DNA of 64,000 nt from Asanoa sp040676615 (GCF_040676615.1 NZ_JBFAPI010000004.1:518546-582545); one strand, 5' to 3'. Counted from the first letter of the stretch, positions 34,645 to 43,816 are shown. A program made the numbers and translations. Notes: generated from the sequence alone by a model not told the origin.

Positions 34645-36155
34645 ACGCCCGCGAGTCCTTCCCCCGCCTGCTGCTCAGCGAATGGACGAAACTGCGGTCC
34701 GTGTCCCGCTGGGTCATCACCTTCCTCGGTGCGTTGGCCCTGACGATCGGGCTCAGCGCGCTGCTGGCCTCGGCCAACCGGACCGACGCGAACGTACACC
34801 GGAACTTCGTCGTCGGCCCGAGCGACGACCCGGTGTCCGACACGTTCTACTTCGTGCACCAGCCGGTCGCCGGGGACACGACACTGACCGTCCGCGTCGC
34901 GTCCGTCACGCCCCCGCAGGAGTCTCCCGACCGGCGTCCGAGTCGTGACGAGTCGCTGACGTTGCTCGATGACCCCGGCCCGTACGCCGGTGCGGCCGCC
35001 GGGATCATGATCAAAGACGGCACCCGGTCCGGCTCGTCGTACGCCGCGGTCATGCTGACCGCCGACCGCGGTGTGCGGATGCAGTCGGACTACGCCGTCG
35101 ACCACGAGGGCAGCGCGAGCAGCGGGACGCGCTGGCTGCGTCTGGTGCGCGCCGGGAACACCGTCACCGGATACGAGTCGCCCGACGGCACGAACTGGAC
35201 ACCGATCGGCTCGCTGACCCCACGCAGCCTGCCGTCGACGGCCGAGATCGGCTTCTACGTCTCCTCCGCTCCGGCGCTGTACACCTCGCGCGGCAGCGCG
35301 AGTTCGTCGGTCGCCGAACGACCGACGACCGCCGATGCCACCTTCGACAACGTCACCCTCGACGGCGCCGGTCAGTGGAAGGGCGACCAGATCGCGGACG
35401 AGAACGCCGCCGCGCGCGAGGGGAAGGGCGGCCCGGCCGGCGGGCGGCTCGCCACCTCCGGCTCCGGCTTCACGGTGACCGGCAGCGGACGGGTCGGCCC
35501 GCACGCGCCGGACGACGACGTCGTGGAGGCCGCGCTGATCGGTGCCATCGCGGGGCTCATGGCCCTGGTCTCCGTCGGTGCCCTGTTCGCCACCTCCGAA
35601 TACCGCCGGGGCATGATCCGCACTACCTTCGCGGCCACCCCGCGACGCGGGCGGGTCCTCGCGGCCAAGGCCATCGTGCTCGGGACGACGGCGTACGCCG
35701 TGAGCCTGGTCGGTGTCGTCGCCGCGCTGACGCTGGCCGTGCCGACCATGAAGAACCACGGGTTCGCACCACCGGCCTTCCCCACACCGTCCCTTTCGGA
35801 TGGTCCGGTCGTCCGCGCTCTGTTGCTCACGGCGGCGTTCATGGCCCTGGTGTCGCTGTTCGCGATGGCCGTGGGGATGGTGGTGCGCCGCAGCGCCGCG
35901 GCGATCACGGCCACGATCGTGCTAGTGCTCCTGCCCCTGATCGTGGGCATGGTGCTACCCGGGACGGCACCGCGCTGGCTCATGTACGCCACGCTGGCCG
36001 GCGGGATGGCCACCCAGCGGGCCAAGCCGCCGACGATCACCCTGGCCGAACCGTGGGCGATGATCGGGCCGTGGGCCGGCATCGGTGTGGTCGCCGCCTA
36101 CACCTGCGCCGCGCTCGCGCTGGCCTGGTGGCGTCTTCGGCGGACCGACGCGTGA
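34641..36155 (+). CDS. ABC-2 permease with large inserted extracytoplasmic beta-sandwich-like domain
   Basis: 504 residues. One hydrophobic segment near residues 23-43 is followed by a soluble stretch of about 240 residues, then five further segments to the C terminus. The soluble part has AAAGIMIKDG, AAVMLTADRGVRMQS, RWLRLVRAGNTVTGYESPDG and NWTPIGS. This matches the DUF1349/laminin-G-like jelly-roll pattern common in secreted carbohydrate-binding modules. An outward-facing binding module between TM1 and TM2 could capture ligand or sense the wall (inference). Ordinary relatives lack it and are about 250 residues. Confidence 0.85.
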   Translation: MNARESFPRLLLSEWTKLRSVSRWVITFLGALALTIGLSALLASANRTDANVHRNFVVGPSDDPVSDTFYFVHQPVAGDTTLTVRVASVTPPQESPDRRPSRDESLTLLDDPGPYAGAAAGIMIKDGTRSGSSYAAVMLTADRGVRMQSDYAVDHEGSASSGTRWLRLVRAGNTVTGYESPDGTNWTPIGSLTPRSLPSTAEIGFYVSSAPALYTSRGSASSSVAERPTTADATFDNVTLDGAGQWKGDQIADENAAAREGKGGPAGGRLATSGSGFTVTGSGRVGPHAPDDDVVEAALIGAIAGLMALVSVGALFATSEYRRGMIRTTFAATPRRGRVLAAKAIVLGTTAYAVSLVGVVAALTLAVPTMKNHGFAPPAFPTPSLSDGPVVRALLLTAAFMALVSLFAMAVGMVVRRSAAAITATIVLVLLPLIVGMVLPGTAPRWLMYATLAGGMATQRAKPPTITLAEPWAMIGPWAGIGVVAAYTCAALALAWWRLRRTDA

Positions 36156-36925
36156 CCGCGCTGCGGGCGATCCGCGCCGAGTGGACCAAGCTGCGCACGC
36201 TGTCGAGCACCGGTTGGCTCCTGCTCGGCGCCGTCGCCGGCACCGTCGCGCTCGGCTCCGCGATCACCGGCACCCTGGACCACCGGAGCTGCGACACACC
36301 CTGCCTGGTCGACCCGGTCAAGCTCAGCCTGGCCGGCGTGCGCCTCGGGCAGGTCGCCGTCGTGATCCTGGCCGTCCTGGCGGTGACGGCCGAGTACGCG
36401 ACCCGCACGATCCAACCGACACTGGCCGCTGTTCCACGCCGCACCCTGGTCGTGCTGGGCAAGCTGGCGGTCCTGGTGGGGGTGGCGCTGGCGGCCGGAG
36501 CGATCGCCGTGACCGCGGCCTACCTGGCGGCGGGGATCGCTCTGGACGGCACCGGTTTCGCGGGGCCGGTCTGGTCGGATCACCTGGACCAGCGGGCCGC
36601 GGTCGGCTCGATCGTCTACCTGGGGCTGATCGCCGCTCTCGCGGCCGGGCTGGGACTGCTCCTTCGTGACACCGCCGGGGCGATCACCGCCGCCCTGTTC
36701 CTGCTCTACGGAATCCCGGTCGCGGCGTCATTCCTCAGCGACCCACGGTGGGAGCACCGGATCCTGCGGTACTCCCCCATGGACGCCGGCCTGTCGATCC
36801 AGGCCACCCGCGACTTCGCCGCCGAGCACATCGGGCCCTGGGCCGGAATCGGCGTGCTGTCGGCGTACGCCGGCGGTGCCGTTCTGTTGGGGCTGCTCGT
36901 CTTCGCCATCCGCGACGCCCGCTGA
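36152..36925 (+). CDS. ABC-2 permease, second subunit
   Basis: 257 residues from GTG 36152, in a GTGA overlap with the first permease. Six hydrophobic segments. The N terminus RAIRAEWTKLRTLSST matches that of the first permease (LSEWTKLRSVSRW), so the two are diverged paralogs, and this copy lacks the inserted domain. A short external loop carries CDTPC, a possible disulfide. The two permeases and the ATPase probably form one heteromeric exporter. Confidence 0.9.
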   Translation: MTALRAIRAEWTKLRTLSSTGWLLLGAVAGTVALGSAITGTLDHRSCDTPCLVDPVKLSLAGVRLGQVAVVILAVLAVTAEYATRTIQPTLAAVPRRTLVVLGKLAVLVGVALAAGAIAVTAAYLAAGIALDGTGFAGPVWSDHLDQRAAVGSIVYLGLIAALAAGLGLLLRDTAGAITAALFLLYGIPVAASFLSDPRWEHRILRYSPMDAGLSIQATRDFAAEHIGPWAGIGVLSAYAGGAVLLGLLVFAIRDAR

Positions 36926-36938
36926 ACCCGTGCGAGCA

Positions 36939-38069
36939 TCACTCGCCGCCCGCCGCTGTGAATGTGACCGTTACGGTCAGCCCGCCGCCCGGTCGCGGGA
37001 TCGCCGCGACGATCCCGCCGTGGGCGCGGACGATGGACCGCACGATGGCCAGGCCCAACCCGACCGACCGGTCCGCGGCGGCGCGGCCCGGGTCCAGTCG
37101 TTGGAAGGGTTCGAAGAGCCGGCTGACCTCGTCGACGGGGATCACGCTGCCGGTGTTCGTCACCGTCACCGTTGACCGGCCGTCGGCTGCCGCCGACCGC
37201 ACCGACACCGCTCCGCCCGGATGGTTGTGCCGGATCGCGTTGTCGACGAGGTTGCGGATGAGGCGGTCCAACAGGATCGGATCGCCGATGACGGGCGCGG
37301 AGCGCAGGTCGGTGGTCATGTCCATGGTTTCGTCGTCGGCTTCGGCGACGGCGACGGCCGCCAGCTCGGCCAGGTCGTGTGGTTCGGCGGAGAGGACACC
37401 GCTGTCGCTGCGGGCCAGGGCCAGCAGGGCATCCAGGAGCCGTTCGGCCCGTCCGGTCGCGGTCAGCGTCCGGTGTGTCATCGCCTGCCACTGCTCGACC
37501 GTGGTGTCCTGCTTGGCCAGCAGCACTTCGGCGCCGGTCCGCACGATCGTCAGCGGGGTGCGCAGCTCGTGTGAGGCGTCGGCGACGAACCGGCGCTGGC
37601 TGGTGAACGCGGCTTCGAGGCGGGCGACCATGTCGTCGAAGGTGTCGGCCAGTTCCTTGAGCTCGTCGCGCGGACCGGCCAGGGCGATCCGTTCGTGCAG
37701 CCGGTCGTGGGATATCCGCCTCGTCGCGGCGGTGAGTGTCCGCAATGGACGGAGCATGCGGCCCGCGACGAACCAGGACAGGCCGAGTCCCACGACGGCC
37801 GTGACGGCCAGCGCGATCGCGGAGGTGCCGGCGGTGTGCAGCAGTGTCTGTGTGCGCAACTGGTCCAGCATCGCGTCCTTGAGAGCGTCGCCGGCCCGCA
37901 CCGGCCCCGCGGCGGCGGCCTTCACGGACGTGGCCGACTCCTCGACCGGCCCGTACAGGCTGCTGTAGAGCATGGCGTAGTTCAGGCCGAGCAGCGCCGC
38001 GCACGTGCCGACCAGCACGACCGTGTAGACGACCGTGAGCCGCAGCCGGATCGACGCGCGCGCCTTCAC
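36939..38069 (-). CDS. Sensor histidine kinase, OmpR-partner type (HAMP + HisKA)
   Basis: 376 residues. Two membrane segments (about 10-30 and 76-98) flank a short external loop of about 45 residues. A HAMP domain follows, then the phospho-acceptor H167 in DASHELRTPL. The ATPase domain shows LVDNAIRHN, then VGLGLAIVRSIVRAHGG. GTG 38069 overlaps the response-regulator stop (GTGA). It is the sensor of the module next to the MacAB-like genes. Confidence 0.94.
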   Translation of the reverse strand: MKARASIRLRLTVVYTVVLVGTCAALLGLNYAMLYSSLYGPVEESATSVKAAAAGPVRAGDALKDAMLDQLRTQTLLHTAGTSAIALAVTAVVGLGLSWFVAGRMLRPLRTLTAATRRISHDRLHERIALAGPRDELKELADTFDDMVARLEAAFTSQRRFVADASHELRTPLTIVRTGAEVLLAKQDTTVEQWQAMTHRTLTATGRAERLLDALLALARSDSGVLSAEPHDLAELAAVAVAEADDETMDMTTDLRSAPVIGDPILLDRLIRNLVDNAIRHNHPGGAVSVRSAAADGRSTVTVTNTGSVIPVDEVSRLFEPFQRLDPGRAAADRSVGLGLAIVRSIVRAHGGIVAAIPRPGGGLTVTVTFTAAGGE

Positions 38070-38713
38070 AGCCGGTATCCCGCGCCGACGACGGTCTCGA
38101 TCAGCGGTGGGCTGCCGAGCTTGCGCCGCAACCGCGCGATGGTGACCCGGACCGCGGCGCTGAACGGGTCGGCGTGCTCGTCCCAGGCCCGCTCGAGCAG
38201 GTCCTCGGCGCTGACGACGGCACCGTTGGCGGTCATCAGGATCTCCAGCACGGCCATCTCCTTGGTGGTCAACGGAATGACCCGATCGTCGCGGGTGACG
38301 ACCCGCCGCGCGGTGTCGAACGTGAGGCGGCCCCGGCGCAGCACCCGCGGCGCGTTGTTGGCCCGCCGGGCCAGCGCCCGGATCCGCAGGACGAGTTCGG
38401 CGAACGCGAACGGCTTGGACAGGTAGTCGTCGGCGCCGAGGGTCAGGCCCGCGACCCGGTCGGCGGTCTCGCCGGCCGCGGTGAGCATGAGAATACGACG
38501 GTCGCCGCTGCCGGCCAGCGCGGCACAGACCTGGTCGCCGTGCAGCGACGGCAGGTCGCGGTCGAGCACGATCACGTCGTAGCGGTTGGTGCCGGCCTTG
38601 TGGAGTCCGTCGACCCCGTCGGCGGACAGGTCCACGGCCATGCCCTGATCGCGCAGGCCGTCCGCGATCTGCTCGGCCAGCAGGACCTCGTCTTCGATCA
38701 GCAGCACGCGCAC
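38066..38713 (-). CDS. OmpR/PhoB-family response regulator
   Basis: 215 residues from GTG 38713, with GGAGGGGGG upstream. Receiver: acidic pair in LLIEDEVLL, D51 in VIVLDRDLPS, Lys in DYLSKPF. C-terminal winged helix with PLTTKEMAVLEIL and AAVRVTIARLRRKLG. Probably binds the palindrome and repeats at 38752-38789 to control both its own operon and the divergent efflux genes. Confidence 0.94.
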   Translation of the reverse strand: MRVLLIEDEVLLAEQIADGLRDQGMAVDLSADGVDGLHKAGTNRYDVIVLDRDLPSLHGDQVCAALAGSGDRRILMLTAAGETADRVAGLTLGADDYLSKPFAFAELVLRIRALARRANNAPRVLRRGRLTFDTARRVVTRDDRVIPLTTKEMAVLEILMTANGAVVSAEDLLERAWDEHADPFSAAVRVTIARLRRKLGSPPLIETVVGAGYRL

Positions 38714-38751
38714 GCCACACCCCCCTCCCCGGCCAGTCTCGACGGTTCCGC

Positions 38752-38767
38752 GTAACACCGGTGTTAC
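38752..38767. promoter_or_regulatory. Palindromic operator between regulator and MacAB-like operon
   Basis: GTAACACC-GGTGTTAC is a perfect 16-bp palindrome. Half of it (CGGTGTTA at 38760) is repeated as CAGTGTTG about 22 bp downstream, two helical turns. OmpR-type regulators bind such tandem sites. It lies 47 bases before the lipoprotein ATG. Confidence 0.6.
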
Positions 38768-38813
38768 AGGCGCTGTGACGCCAGTGTTGCGGCCGGCTTG
38801 CTCCACTGACCCG

Positions 38814-39329
38814 ATGAGAACCAGACTATGGCTCGCGCCGTTGCTCATGTCCCTGCTGGCAACGGGCTGCACGACATCGCCACACCAGGACGAGATCCCG
38901 TCAGCGGGAGGAGCGGCCGCACCACGACCGACGGCCAGCCTCAGCGAGATGGACCAGGCCATCCGGTACGCCCAGTGCGTGCGCTCCAACGGCGTGCCGA
39001 TGAGCGACCCCCAGCTGGACAGCGCCGGCAACGTCCAGCCGGGCCGGCCGCAGGACAAAGACTCGCTCGACGCCGCCGCGATCGCCAGGGCCCAGCAGCA
39101 GTGCCGGCAGTACGAGCCGGTCGCACCGCCCGGCCTGGCCGAGCTCAAGCTCGAACTGTCGCGCGAGTTCTCCCGCTGCATGCGCGCACACGGCGTCGAG
39201 CACTTCCCCGACCCCGAGAATGACGCACACGTCGAGGTCCCGCTGGAGGTCCGTGACGACCCCGAGTACGCGCAGGCGGAGCCGGTCTGCGACGAGCACG
39301 TCCGGCAGTACACCCCGTCGCCGCGATGA
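38814..39329 (+). CDS. Lipoprotein, unknown family, in efflux operon
   Basis: 171 residues. Signal peptide MRTRLWLAPLL with lipobox LATGC. The mature part contains repeated Cys-centred segments: MDQAIRYAQCVRSNGVPMSDPQ and later FSRCMRAHGVEHFPDP, plus further Cys near 100 and 157. The CMRxxGV...DP pattern recurs in actinobacterial lipoproteins encoded with MacAB-like transporters. It may be a periplasm-side partner of the adaptor. ATGA overlap with the adaptor gene. Confidence 0.8.
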   Translation: MRTRLWLAPLLMSLLATGCTTSPHQDEIPSAGGAAAPRPTASLSEMDQAIRYAQCVRSNGVPMSDPQLDSAGNVQPGRPQDKDSLDAAAIARAQQQCRQYEPVAPPGLAELKLELSREFSRCMRAHGVEHFPDPENDAHVEVPLEVRDDPEYAQAEPVCDEHVRQYTPSPR

Positions 39330-40384
39330 GACGTCGCGCGCAGACCCTCACGGTCGCCGGCGTCGGCGTCCTCGCGGCCGCCGCCGCGGCCACCGCGACG
39401 TTCGGATTCGGGCCGGACCCGGCAGCGCCAACCGCCGACGACGACCTGCCACCCCAACGTGCCCAGGTCGTCCGGGAGACGATGCTGGACACCACCGACG
39501 TCGCCGGCGAACTCGGCTACACCGGCACCACGACACTGGCCGGGCGCATCCCCGGCGTCATCACCCGGATGCCACTTCCCGGCGACGTCATCGGCCGCGG
39601 CCGCCCCATCTACCGGGTCGACAACACCCCGATCGTGCTGATGTACGGCTCCGTCGCCGCGTACCGGTCCCTCGGGCCCGGCTCGACCGGCTCCGACGTG
39701 CGCCAGCTGGAGCAGAACCTGAAAGCCCTCGGCTACCACGGCTTCACGGTCGACGCGATCTACTCGTCGGCCACCGCCACCGCCGTACGCGAATGGCAGG
39801 AAGACCACGGCCTCCCCCGGACGGGTCGCGTCGAGCAGGGCCGCGTCGTGTTCGCGCCGGAGGCCATCCGGGTGGCGGCCACCGCCGCCGGCGTCAACGA
39901 GTCCACCGGGGGCGCCGCGGCGGTCCTGACCTACACCACGACCGGCCGCCAGGTGACGGTGCGACTCGCGATCGGACAGCAGCGCCTGGCCCGGCGCGGA
40001 ACCACGGTGCGGATCCAGCTGCCGAACGGCACGGTCACCGCCGGTCGCGTCGACCGGGTGTTCACCATCGTCGAGCCGGCTGACGCCGGCGGCCAGGACG
40101 AGACGCGGATCCAGGTGACGGTCTCGCTGGCCGATCCGGCCGCCGCCGCCGGCATCGAGGCGGCCGTGGTCAACGTGACCTTCACCGCCGGCCAGCGCGA
40201 GCACGTCCTGTCCGTGCCCGTCGCCGCGCTGGTGGCCCTGGCCGAGGGCGGCTACGGCGTGGAGGTGATCGACGGTACGACGACGCACTACGTGCGCATC
40301 CAGACCGGGCTGTTCGCGAACGGCCGCGTGGAGGTCACCGGCGACGGGCTCGAGGAGGGCACCACCGTGGGGATGCCGCGATGA
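39326..40384 (+). CDS. MacA-like adaptor with peptidoglycan-binding domain
   Basis: 352 residues. One N-terminal membrane anchor (about 7-27). A barrel-sandwich segment (YTGTTTLAGRIPGVITRMPLPG) is interrupted by a PG_binding_1 domain (VRQLEQNLKALGYHGFTVD, then AVREWQEDHGLPRTGRVEQG). The C-terminal part has HlyD/MacA-like beta domains (VNVTFTAGQREHVLSVPVAAL). This architecture is common in Gram-positive MacAB-like systems, where wall binding replaces the outer-membrane partner. Confidence 0.87.
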   Translation: MRRRAQTLTVAGVGVLAAAAAATATFGFGPDPAAPTADDDLPPQRAQVVRETMLDTTDVAGELGYTGTTTLAGRIPGVITRMPLPGDVIGRGRPIYRVDNTPIVLMYGSVAAYRSLGPGSTGSDVRQLEQNLKALGYHGFTVDAIYSSATATAVREWQEDHGLPRTGRVEQGRVVFAPEAIRVAATAAGVNESTGGAAAVLTYTTTGRQVTVRLAIGQQRLARRGTTVRIQLPNGTVTAGRVDRVFTIVEPADAGGQDETRIQVTVSLADPAAAAGIEAAVVNVTFTAGQREHVLSVPVAALVALAEGGYGVEVIDGTTTHYVRIQTGLFANGRVEVTGDGLEEGTTVGMPR

Positions 40385-41037
40385 TCGAACTGACCGACGT
40401 CACGAAGGCGTACGCCGGTGGTGTGCACGCTCTGGCGGGCGTCACCCTGACCATCGCCCCCGGCGACAGCGTCGCGGTGGTCGGGCCGTCCGGCTCCGGG
40501 AAATCAACCATGCTGCACATGATGGGTACGCTCGACCGGCCGACCGCGGGCCGCGTGGCGGTCGACGGCCACGACGTCGGCCGTCTCACCGACCGCCAGC
40601 TCTCGGCATTGCGGGCCCGGCGCATCGGGTTCGTCTTCCAGCAGTTCCATCTCGCGGCCGGGGTGCCCGTGCGCGACAACGTCGCCGACGGCCTGCTCTA
40701 CGCCGGCGTCGCCCGAGCCGAACGGCGCCGCCGCGCCACGGCCACCCTCGAGCGGGTGGGCCTCGGCCACCGGCTGCGGCACGAGCCACGCGAACTGTCC
40801 GGCGGCGAGAAGCAGCGGGTCGCGATCGCGCGAGCGGTGGTCGGCGAACCGGCCCTGCTGCTGGCCGACGAGCCGACCGGCAACCTCGATTCCGCCTCCG
40901 GCGCGGCCGTCATGGCCCTGCTGCACGACCTCCACGCAAGCGGAACGACGATCGTGGTGATCACCCACGACCAGCAGGTCGCTGCCGGCCTCGACCGCCA
41001 GATCCACTTGCGCGACGGCCGGGTGGTGAGCCCATGA
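40381..41037 (+). CDS. MacB-type ABC transporter ATPase
   Basis: 218 residues, LolD/MacB ATPase type. Walker A GPSGSGKST, Q-loop VFQQFHLAAG, signature LSGGEKQRVAIARA, Walker B LLLADEPTGNLDS and H-loop ITHD. ATGA overlaps at both ends join it to the adaptor and the permease. It powers the mechanotransmission-type FtsX-like permease. Confidence 0.94.
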   Translation: MIELTDVTKAYAGGVHALAGVTLTIAPGDSVAVVGPSGSGKSTMLHMMGTLDRPTAGRVAVDGHDVGRLTDRQLSALRARRIGFVFQQFHLAAGVPVRDNVADGLLYAGVARAERRRRATATLERVGLGHRLRHEPRELSGGEKQRVAIARAVVGEPALLLADEPTGNLDSASGAAVMALLHDLHASGTTIVVITHDQQVAAGLDRQIHLRDGRVVSP

Positions 41038-42227
41038 CGCTTCTCCCGGCCCGGCTGCGCCCCAGCGACGTCGTCCGCGTGGCCGCCGCCGGCCTGCGTA
41101 CCCGGCCCACGCGGGCGCTGCTGTCCGCACTGGGCATCGCCATCGGCATCGCCGCGATGGTCGGCGTCGTGGGCCTGTCCGCATCGTCCGGCGAACAGGT
41201 CAACCGACAGCTGGCGGCGCTGGGCACGAACCTGCTCACGGTCGCGCCGGGGCGGACGGTCGACGGCGCCGACGCCAGGCTGCCGGCCGAAGCCGAGGCG
41301 ATGATCGCGCGCATCGGCCCGGTCACCGCGGTCTCGGCCACCGGGGCCGTCGCAAACACGCACGTGTACCGATCGGACCGGATCCCGCCCGAGGAGACCA
41401 ACGGACTCACGGTCCTCGCCGCGCGGTCCACGCTGCTGGCCGCCGTCGGGGGCGCGGTGCGCTCCGGCGCCTGGCTCAACGACCTCACGGGGCGCTATCC
41501 CGCCGCCGTCCTGGGCGCCGACGCGGCCGCCCGGCTCGGGATCGGCCGTCCAAGCCCGATGACGCAGATCCTGGTCGGTGGCGAGCGGTTCACGGTCGTC
41601 GGCGTCATCGATCCTGTGCTGCTCACCCCGGAACTGGACTCCGCCGTGCTCGTCGGCTGGGCCGCGGCCGGCGCGTACCTGGGCTTCGACGGTCGCCCGA
41701 CGACCGTCTACACGCGGTCACGCGAGGATCGCGTCGAGGCCGTCCGGGCCGTGCTGGCGGTCACCGCCAACCCGGTGGCGCCCGGGTCGGTCGCTGTCTC
41801 GAAACCCTCCGACATCCTGCTCGCCCGCCGCGCCGCCAACGCCGCACTCACCGGCCTGCTTCTGGGGCTCGGCGCGATCGCCCTGCTCGTCGGCGGGATC
41901 GGGGTCGCCAACACGATGGTCATCTCCGTCCTCGAACGGCGGGCCGAGATCGGCCTGCGCCGTTCCCTCGGCGCCACCCGACGGCAGATCTGGTCGCAGT
42001 TTCTCGCGGAATCGCTGCTCCTGTCGCTGATCGGTGGTCTCGGCGGGGTCCTCCTCGGCGTGGCCCTTACGTTCTCCTATGCCGCCTATCAAGGCTGGCC
42101 GTCGGTCGTACCGCTGTGGGCCTCCGGCGGTGCCCTCGGTGCCACGGTGGCGATCGGCGGGGTCGCCGGGCTCTATCCGGCCTTCCGGGCGTCTCGGCTC
42201 TCGCCGACCGAGGCCCTGGCGGCCTGA
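41034..42227 (+). CDS. MacB/FtsX-type ABC permease
   Basis: 397 residues. One N-terminal membrane segment (ALGIAIGIAAMVGVVGL), a large external domain, then three C-terminal segments. The FtsX-like block contains GGIGVANTMVISVLERRAEIGLRRSLGATRRQIWSQF (read from GGIGVANTM to RRQIWSQF), diagnostic for MacB. Partner of the ATPase at 40381. Such systems export peptides or antibiotics or sense wall stress. Confidence 0.93.
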   Translation: MTLLPARLRPSDVVRVAAAGLRTRPTRALLSALGIAIGIAAMVGVVGLSASSGEQVNRQLAALGTNLLTVAPGRTVDGADARLPAEAEAMIARIGPVTAVSATGAVANTHVYRSDRIPPEETNGLTVLAARSTLLAAVGGAVRSGAWLNDLTGRYPAAVLGADAAARLGIGRPSPMTQILVGGERFTVVGVIDPVLLTPELDSAVLVGWAAAGAYLGFDGRPTTVYTRSREDRVEAVRAVLAVTANPVAPGSVAVSKPSDILLARRAANAALTGLLLGLGAIALLVGGIGVANTMVISVLERRAEIGLRRSLGATRRQIWSQFLAESLLLSLIGGLGGVLLGVALTFSYAAYQGWPSVVPLWASGGALGATVAIGGVAGLYPAFRASRLSPTEALAA

Positions 42228-42272
42228 TCCCGAGAGGGCGGCTCTCGGCGGACGGCGTGTGGACGGCCCGCG

Positions 42273-42558
42273 CTACCTGGGTGGGCCGTCCGCGGGCGGC
42301 ATCGGGATGCGATGGATCAGGGTCAGGGTCGCCTCGACGATCCGGTCGTAGTCGTAGCAGGTTCCGCACAGCCATGTCTGCTCGCCCGGGTCGTCGGTGC
42401 GGCGGCGCGCGAAGAAGCCGCTGCCATAGTGGCTTCCGACGAAGAGGAGCGTCCGTTCGTGCGCCAGCGGGTCGCTCTCCGCCAGCCGCACGCTGCGGAT
42501 GCGGCCGCCGAGAGTGGGCGGAACGCGCGTGCCCAGAACGAATACCTCGATGCCGCAT
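42273..42558 (-). pseudogene. Small gene of unknown family with a likely start-proximal frameshift
   Basis: The minus-strand frame ending at 42273 has coding-like text: VLGTRVPPTLGGRIRSVRL, LLFVGSHYGSGFF, WLCGTCYDYDRIVEATLTL. It is open back to about 42550 but has no ATG or GTG before GTG 42491. One base away, an ATG at 42558 (MR) would join to IEVFVLGTRVPP. So a one-base insertion near 42553 probably separates the start from the body. Expected length is about 93 residues. The rest of 42228-42696 holds only the promoter of the next gene. Confidence 0.4.
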
Positions 42559-42684
42559 CAGCGGACAAGCGGATGTCGGCCCTCACGCGAACTCCCGAGA
42601 CGGCGTCGGTAACCATCCGCCTATCCATTCCTTGGCCATGCAAACATCAACGGCCGCACCAGCAACGCGCGGCCGCCGTGCCGA

Positions 42685-42690
42685 TAGCGT
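42685..42690 (+). promoter_or_regulatory. -10 element for epoxide hydrolase gene
   Basis: TAGCGT (TANNNT) lies 6 bases before ATG 42697, with no ribosome site, suggesting a leaderless transcript. Confidence 0.4.
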
Positions 42691-42696
42691 GCCAGC

Positions 42697-43773
42697 ATGA
42701 TTGCGATTTCTGCCGAAGAGCTCGACGCGCTGCGAAGCCGCATCATCACCACCCGATGGCCGCGGGCGGCCTGGATCGACCCGACCGCAGACGAGTGGAC
42801 GGCCGGGACCCCGGACGCGGAGCTGCGCCGACTGGCCGGCTACTGGGCGGACGGTTATGACTGGCGACGGCACGAGGACGAGATCAACGCGTTGCCCTGG
42901 AACCAGGCCGACATCGCCGGCAGTGTGCTCACCTATCTTCGCTTCGACGCGGTTCGGCCACGCGCACTGCCTCTGGTTCTCACGAACGGCTGGCCCAGCA
43001 GTTTCTTCGAGCTGGTCCCCCTGGCGCGGCGCTTGCAGCCCGATTTCACCGTCATCGTGCCGTGCCTGCCCGGCTTCCCGCTCGGGCCGCGGCCGCCTGC
43101 CGGCGGCACCCAGATACCCACCCACGAGTTGTGGCACCGGCTCATGCACGACGAACTCGGGTTCGCCCGGTACGGCGCGCACGGGGGCGACCTCGGGGCG
43201 GGCACGACGTCGTTGCTCGGACAGGAGTATCCCACTGTCGTCGCCGGCATCCATCTCATGTCGATCGCGAACCCGCCCGACTACGACGCGGCGACCCTCA
43301 CCGGCGAGGAACGCGACTACCTGGCCGCGGTGGCGCGTTGGTTCGCCGACGAGGGTGCGTACGAACACCAGCAGATGACCCGGCCGGCGACGCTGAGCTA
43401 CGGGCTGTCGGACTCGCCGGTCGGGCTGCTCGCCTGGCTCCTCGAGAAGTACCACGCCTGGGACGGTGCCTTCAGCGACGACGAGATCCTCACCCAGGCC
43501 TCGCTCTACTGGCACACCGGGACCATCGCCACGTCGTTTCGGCCGTACTGGGACTTCGGCCGGGGCAGGACCGAGCGGGTCCGCCGGGTCGAGGCGCCGA
43601 CCGCCATCGCGGTCTTCCCCAACGACCTGTCGCAGCCGCCACGCAGCTGGGCGGAGCGGACCTACAACGTGGTCCGCTACACCCGGATGCCGCGCGGCGG
43701 CCACTTCGCACCGCATCAGGAGACCGAACTGCTCGCGGCCGACATAACGGCCTTCTTCGAGTCACTGCACTGA
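42697..43773 (+). CDS. Epoxide hydrolase, alpha/beta fold with EHN N-terminal domain
   Basis: 358 residues. The N-terminal EHN domain has RSRIITTRWPRAAW and WADGYDWRRHEDEINALP. The nucleophile is D165 in GAHGGDLGAG, the oxyanion-hole motif is TNGWPSSFFEL, and the catalytic His is H336 in PRGGHFAPHQ. It opens epoxides to diols through an ester intermediate and resembles microsomal-type enzymes. Stands alone; the downstream gene is convergent. Confidence 0.92.
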   Translation: MIAISAEELDALRSRIITTRWPRAAWIDPTADEWTAGTPDAELRRLAGYWADGYDWRRHEDEINALPWNQADIAGSVLTYLRFDAVRPRALPLVLTNGWPSSFFELVPLARRLQPDFTVIVPCLPGFPLGPRPPAGGTQIPTHELWHRLMHDELGFARYGAHGGDLGAGTTSLLGQEYPTVVAGIHLMSIANPPDYDAATLTGEERDYLAAVARWFADEGAYEHQQMTRPATLSYGLSDSPVGLLAWLLEKYHAWDGAFSDDEILTQASLYWHTGTIATSFRPYWDFGRGRTERVRRVEAPTAIAVFPNDLSQPPRSWAERTYNVVRYTRMPRGGHFAPHQETELLAADITAFFESLH

Positions 43774-43816
43774 TCCGTTCCGGACAGGGCGGCCCCGACC
43801 CGGCGTGCCTCGGGAC

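Noticed and set aside
38714..40288. Long N-terminal extension of the OmpR-type regulator
   Set aside because: It would run antisense through the lipoprotein and adaptor genes; the receiver domain begins at GTG 38713 with a ribosome site.
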